This document shows, piece by piece, positions 61,956 through 64,000 of a DNA stretch of 64,000 nucleotides (position 1 is the stretch's first letter; each line of letters starts with the position of its first letter). The notes beneath the pieces are model-generated. The model searched no databases, was not told the origin of the DNA, and saw only the letters and a program-made list of their open reading frames with translations. Made by a program: the position numbers and the translations under genes. Source of the stretch: EW11 sp035765635 (GTDB taxonomy: Bacteria; Verrucomicrobiota; Verrucomicrobiia; Opitutales; Opitutaceae); contig DASTWZ010000024.1 of assembly GCA_035765635.1 (NCBI GenBank), positions 62,001-126,000 of the forward strand, given 5' to 3'.

Positions 61956-63137
61956 ATGAACGCGCAATATCAGGAACACCTTCGCCAACAGCTCGGGCAG
62001 ATCGATGCCGCCGGGCTGACAAAAAACGAGCGCGTGATCGACACGCCGCAGCGCGCACACATCCGTTTGGTCGACGGACGCGAGGTCCTGAATCTCTGCG
62101 CCAACAACTATCTCGGATTGTCCGATCACCCTCAGGTCATCGCCGCCGCGAAGGCCGCGATCGATCGCTGGGGCTTTGGGCTCTCCTCCGTGCGTTTCAT
62201 CTGCGGGACGCAGACGATCCACAAACAACTCGAAGTCGCGCTCAGCGATTTTCTCCAGACGGAGGATACGATTCTATATCCGTCAGCCTTCGACGCGAAC
62301 GGTGGACTCTTCGAGACGCTCCTCGGCGAAGAAGATGCGGTGATCAGTGATGAACTGAATCACGCGTCGATCATCGACGGGATCCGTCTCTGCAAGGCCA
62401 AGCGCTTCAGATTTCGCCATAACGACATGGCCGATCTGGAAAATCAGCTTCGCGCCGCGGACGCAGCCGGAGCCCGCTTCAAGCTCGTGGCAACGGACGG
62501 CGTTTTCTCGATGGATGGAACGATCGCGAATTTGCCGGAGATCGTGCGGCTCGCGGAGAAGTACGGCGCGATGACGATGATCGACGATTGTCACGCGACC
62601 GGATTTCTCGGCAAAACCGGTCGCGGCACGCACGAGCATCACGGAGTCATTGGCAAAATCGACATCATCACCGGCACGCTCGGCAAAGCGCTGGGCGGCG
62701 CGACGGGCGGATTTGCGAGCGGCCGGCGCGAGATCGTCGACCTGCTGCGCCAGCGCTCGCGGCCGTATTTATTTTCCAATACAATTGCTCCGGCCGTCGT
62801 CGCGGCGTCGCTGAAAGTCCTGGAAATGCTCAGCGCTTCCACCGCACTGCGCGATCGGCTCGAAGAAAACACGACGTACTACCGCAATGCGATGACCGAG
62901 GCCGGATTGACGATCAAGCCGGGCATCCACCCGATCGTTCCCGTGATGCTCGGCGACGCGATCGTCGCGCAAAAGATGTCGCGCGCGCTGCTCGACCACG
63001 GGGTTTACGCCATCGGCTTTTTCTTCCCTGTCGTCGCGAAAGGCCAGGCGCGCATTCGCACGCAGGTCAGCGCGGCGCACTCGAAGGATGATCTAGCGCT
63101 GGCGGTGAAAGCGTTTCAAGCGGTGCGACAGAATTGA
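61956..63137 (+). CDS. kbl: 2-amino-3-ketobutyrate coenzyme A ligase (glycine C-acetyltransferase)
   Basis: 393 residues. The PLP enzyme cleaves 2-amino-3-ketobutyrate with CoA to glycine and acetyl-CoA, completing threonine degradation begun by Tdh. LNLCANNYLGLSDHPQVI (residues about 46-63), FICGTQTIHKQLE, TMIDDCHATGFLGKTGRGT and the PLP lysine in IITGTLGKALGGATGGF (about 237-253) identify the alpha-oxoamine synthase family and this member. It ends four bases before the convergent hisS stop. Confidence 0.97.
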   Translation: MNAQYQEHLRQQLGQIDAAGLTKNERVIDTPQRAHIRLVDGREVLNLCANNYLGLSDHPQVIAAAKAAIDRWGFGLSSVRFICGTQTIHKQLEVALSDFLQTEDTILYPSAFDANGGLFETLLGEEDAVISDELNHASIIDGIRLCKAKRFRFRHNDMADLENQLRAADAAGARFKLVATDGVFSMDGTIANLPEIVRLAEKYGAMTMIDDCHATGFLGKTGRGTHEHHGVIGKIDIITGTLGKALGGATGGFASGRREIVDLLRQRSRPYLFSNTIAPAVVAASLKVLEMLSASTALRDRLEENTTYYRNAMTEAGLTIKPGIHPIVPVMLGDAIVAQKMSRALLDHGVYAIGFFFPVVAKGQARIRTQVSAAHSKDDLALAVKAFQAVRQN

Positions 63138-63141
63138 ATAA

Positions 63142-64000
63142 TCACTGCTCGTCGCCGCTGAGAAAATCTCTCACGGCCTCGCCGACCTGTGCCTTCGGCA
63201 CTTCGACTTCGCTTCGATCGGCCATGTTGCGGAGTTTCACCACGCCTTTGGCCAGCTCGTCGCTGCCGTAAATCAGGGCCAGCCGGGCGCCAGATTCCGC
63301 TGCGGCTTTGAATTGTTTTCCGAACGCCAGATCCTTCATCGGATATTCCACCCGGAAGCCCGCGGCGCGCAACGCGTGCACATCGGCGAAGGCGGCGAGC
63401 CGCTCTTTTTCGCCGCCGATCACGGCGTAAACATCAGGCGCCTGCACGAAATTCGGCATCACGCCGCGCTGCTCGAGCAGCAACGCAAACGTCATGTCGC
63501 CGATCGCAAATCCAACCGCGGGCATTTCCCCGTAGCCGAGTTTCCCGACGAGATTGTCATACCGTCCGCCGCCGGCGAGCGCGCGAAGTTCTCCTTTGCG
63601 ATCGAACGCCTCGAAAACAAAACCGGTGTAATAGGCCAGTCCGCGCACAACGCCGAGATCGACTTGGACAAAGCGGGACAGCCCCATCGCGTCGAGATTG
63701 CCGAGCAGTTTCCGCCACTCCGCCAGGCGTGTAGTGAGTTTTTCACTACTGAGGACGGACAAGGAATTCTCCAAAGCGGCGAGTGACTTCACTTGGAGAA
63801 ACGAAAGCACCTTGGCTTTGAGGTCGTCGCTCAACGCGCCAAATTGCTCGGCGTATCCCTTGAACGCGTCGTCTCCCATCTTTTCGAATTTGTCGACCGC
63901 TGTAAGGATTCCGCGGATACGCGCTTCATCGAGGCCGAGCGCTTCGAGATAATAAAACCAGAGATTACGGTCGCTCAGGCGGACGTAGAAATCCTGATCG
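63142..64000 (-). CDS. hisS: Histidyl-tRNA synthetase (N-terminal part outside window)
   Basis: The frame is open to the right edge, giving about 285 C-terminal residues. HisRS charges tRNA-His. The class II catalytic core is represented by the histidine-binding motif RGLAYYTGFVFEAFDRKGEL and motif 3 MPAVGFAIGDMTFALLLEQR; GGGRYDNLVGKLGYGE lies between. The C-terminal anticodon-binding domain follows (DVYAVIGGEKERLAAFADVH to VGEAVRDFL). The helical insertion near the right edge (NLWFYYLEALGLDEARIRGI) matches the family. It is convergent with kbl with only four bases between stops and no visible terminator. Confidence 0.95.
   Translation of the reverse strand, partial: DQDFYVRLSDRNLWFYYLEALGLDEARIRGILTAVDKFEKMGDDAFKGYAEQFGALSDDLKAKVLSFLQVKSLAALENSLSVLSSEKLTTRLAEWRKLLGNLDAMGLSRFVQVDLGVVRGLAYYTGFVFEAFDRKGELRALAGGGRYDNLVGKLGYGEMPAVGFAIGDMTFALLLEQRGVMPNFVQAPDVYAVIGGEKERLAAFADVHALRAAGFRVEYPMKDLAFGKQFKAAAESGARLALIYGSDELAKGVVKLRNMADRSEVEVPKAQVGEAVRDFLSGDEQ

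Overview
The window reads as a gene-dense chromosomal segment (about 50 protein genes, moderately high GC) from a Gram-negative bacterium, most probably a member of the Verrucomicrobiota. The basis for that placement: a GreA elongation factor fused to a long N-terminal extension, as described in Chlamydiae and relatives; a GldG-like/DUF4340 pair; LPS-related genes (MsbA-type exporter, family-9 glycosyltransferase, outer-membrane phospholipase A); and abundant intergenic palindromes. The taxonomic call is inference. No rRNA, tRNA, CRISPR array, prophage or transposase was recognised.

Layout. 1-9.1 kb: the end of a GldG-like auxiliary transporter gene, DUF4340 protein, metF, gamma-carbonic anhydrase, an unrecognised exported protein, a GT4 glycosyltransferase and a secreted FKBP isomerase. 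9.2-22.9 kb: a LOG-domain protein with a long N-terminal region, purD plus a coupled exported protein, a low-molecular-weight phosphatase with glyA, a large hybrid histidine kinase, an MFS transporter coupled to an aspartic protease-PDZ lipoprotein, and rsmB. 23-30.7 kb: greA fusion, ArsR-methyltransferase fusion, ptsI-ispE, pyrF, ispD-ispF. 30.7-39.5 kb: tandem oppA genes with oppB and oppC, an MsbA-type exporter, a family-9 glycosyltransferase and a DciA-like gene. 39.9-42.7 kb: rpsO and pnp with structured leaders. 42.8-49.4 kb: a LysR / aldo-keto reductase / metallo-hydrolase locus, surE, an outer-membrane phospholipase A gene interrupted by an in-frame amber codon, and an orphan ABC ATPase. 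49.6-56 kb (minus strand): serA-plsY-hom-lysC-thrC. 56.3-63.1 kb (plus strand): opgC, HD hydrolase, S9 peptidase, MGMT, tdh-kbl. The window ends inside hisS.

How genes work together. Serine, glycine, one-carbon and threonine metabolism recur: serA, glyA and metF; hom-lysC-thrC make threonine, and tdh-kbl convert threonine to glycine and acetyl-CoA. Three MEP isoprenoid genes (ispD, ispE, ispF) and envelope/LPS genes form further groups. Most of the rest is housekeeping.

The least explained content is in the spacers. Four families of inverted repeats fill them: (A) nested hairpins built from 9-nt CACGAAnnA / CACGGAAnA units, five copies; (B) heptameric GGCTGAA arrays facing their complements, two copies; (C) GGTAGGGCGAG palindromes, two copies; (D) TTTTTTTAGCCGCAAA-ended elements, two copies, one containing a C element. 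They avoid coding sequence, often sit between convergent genes or against stop codons, and two A copies bracket the orphan ABC ATPase. They are the best candidates here for an undescribed element system.
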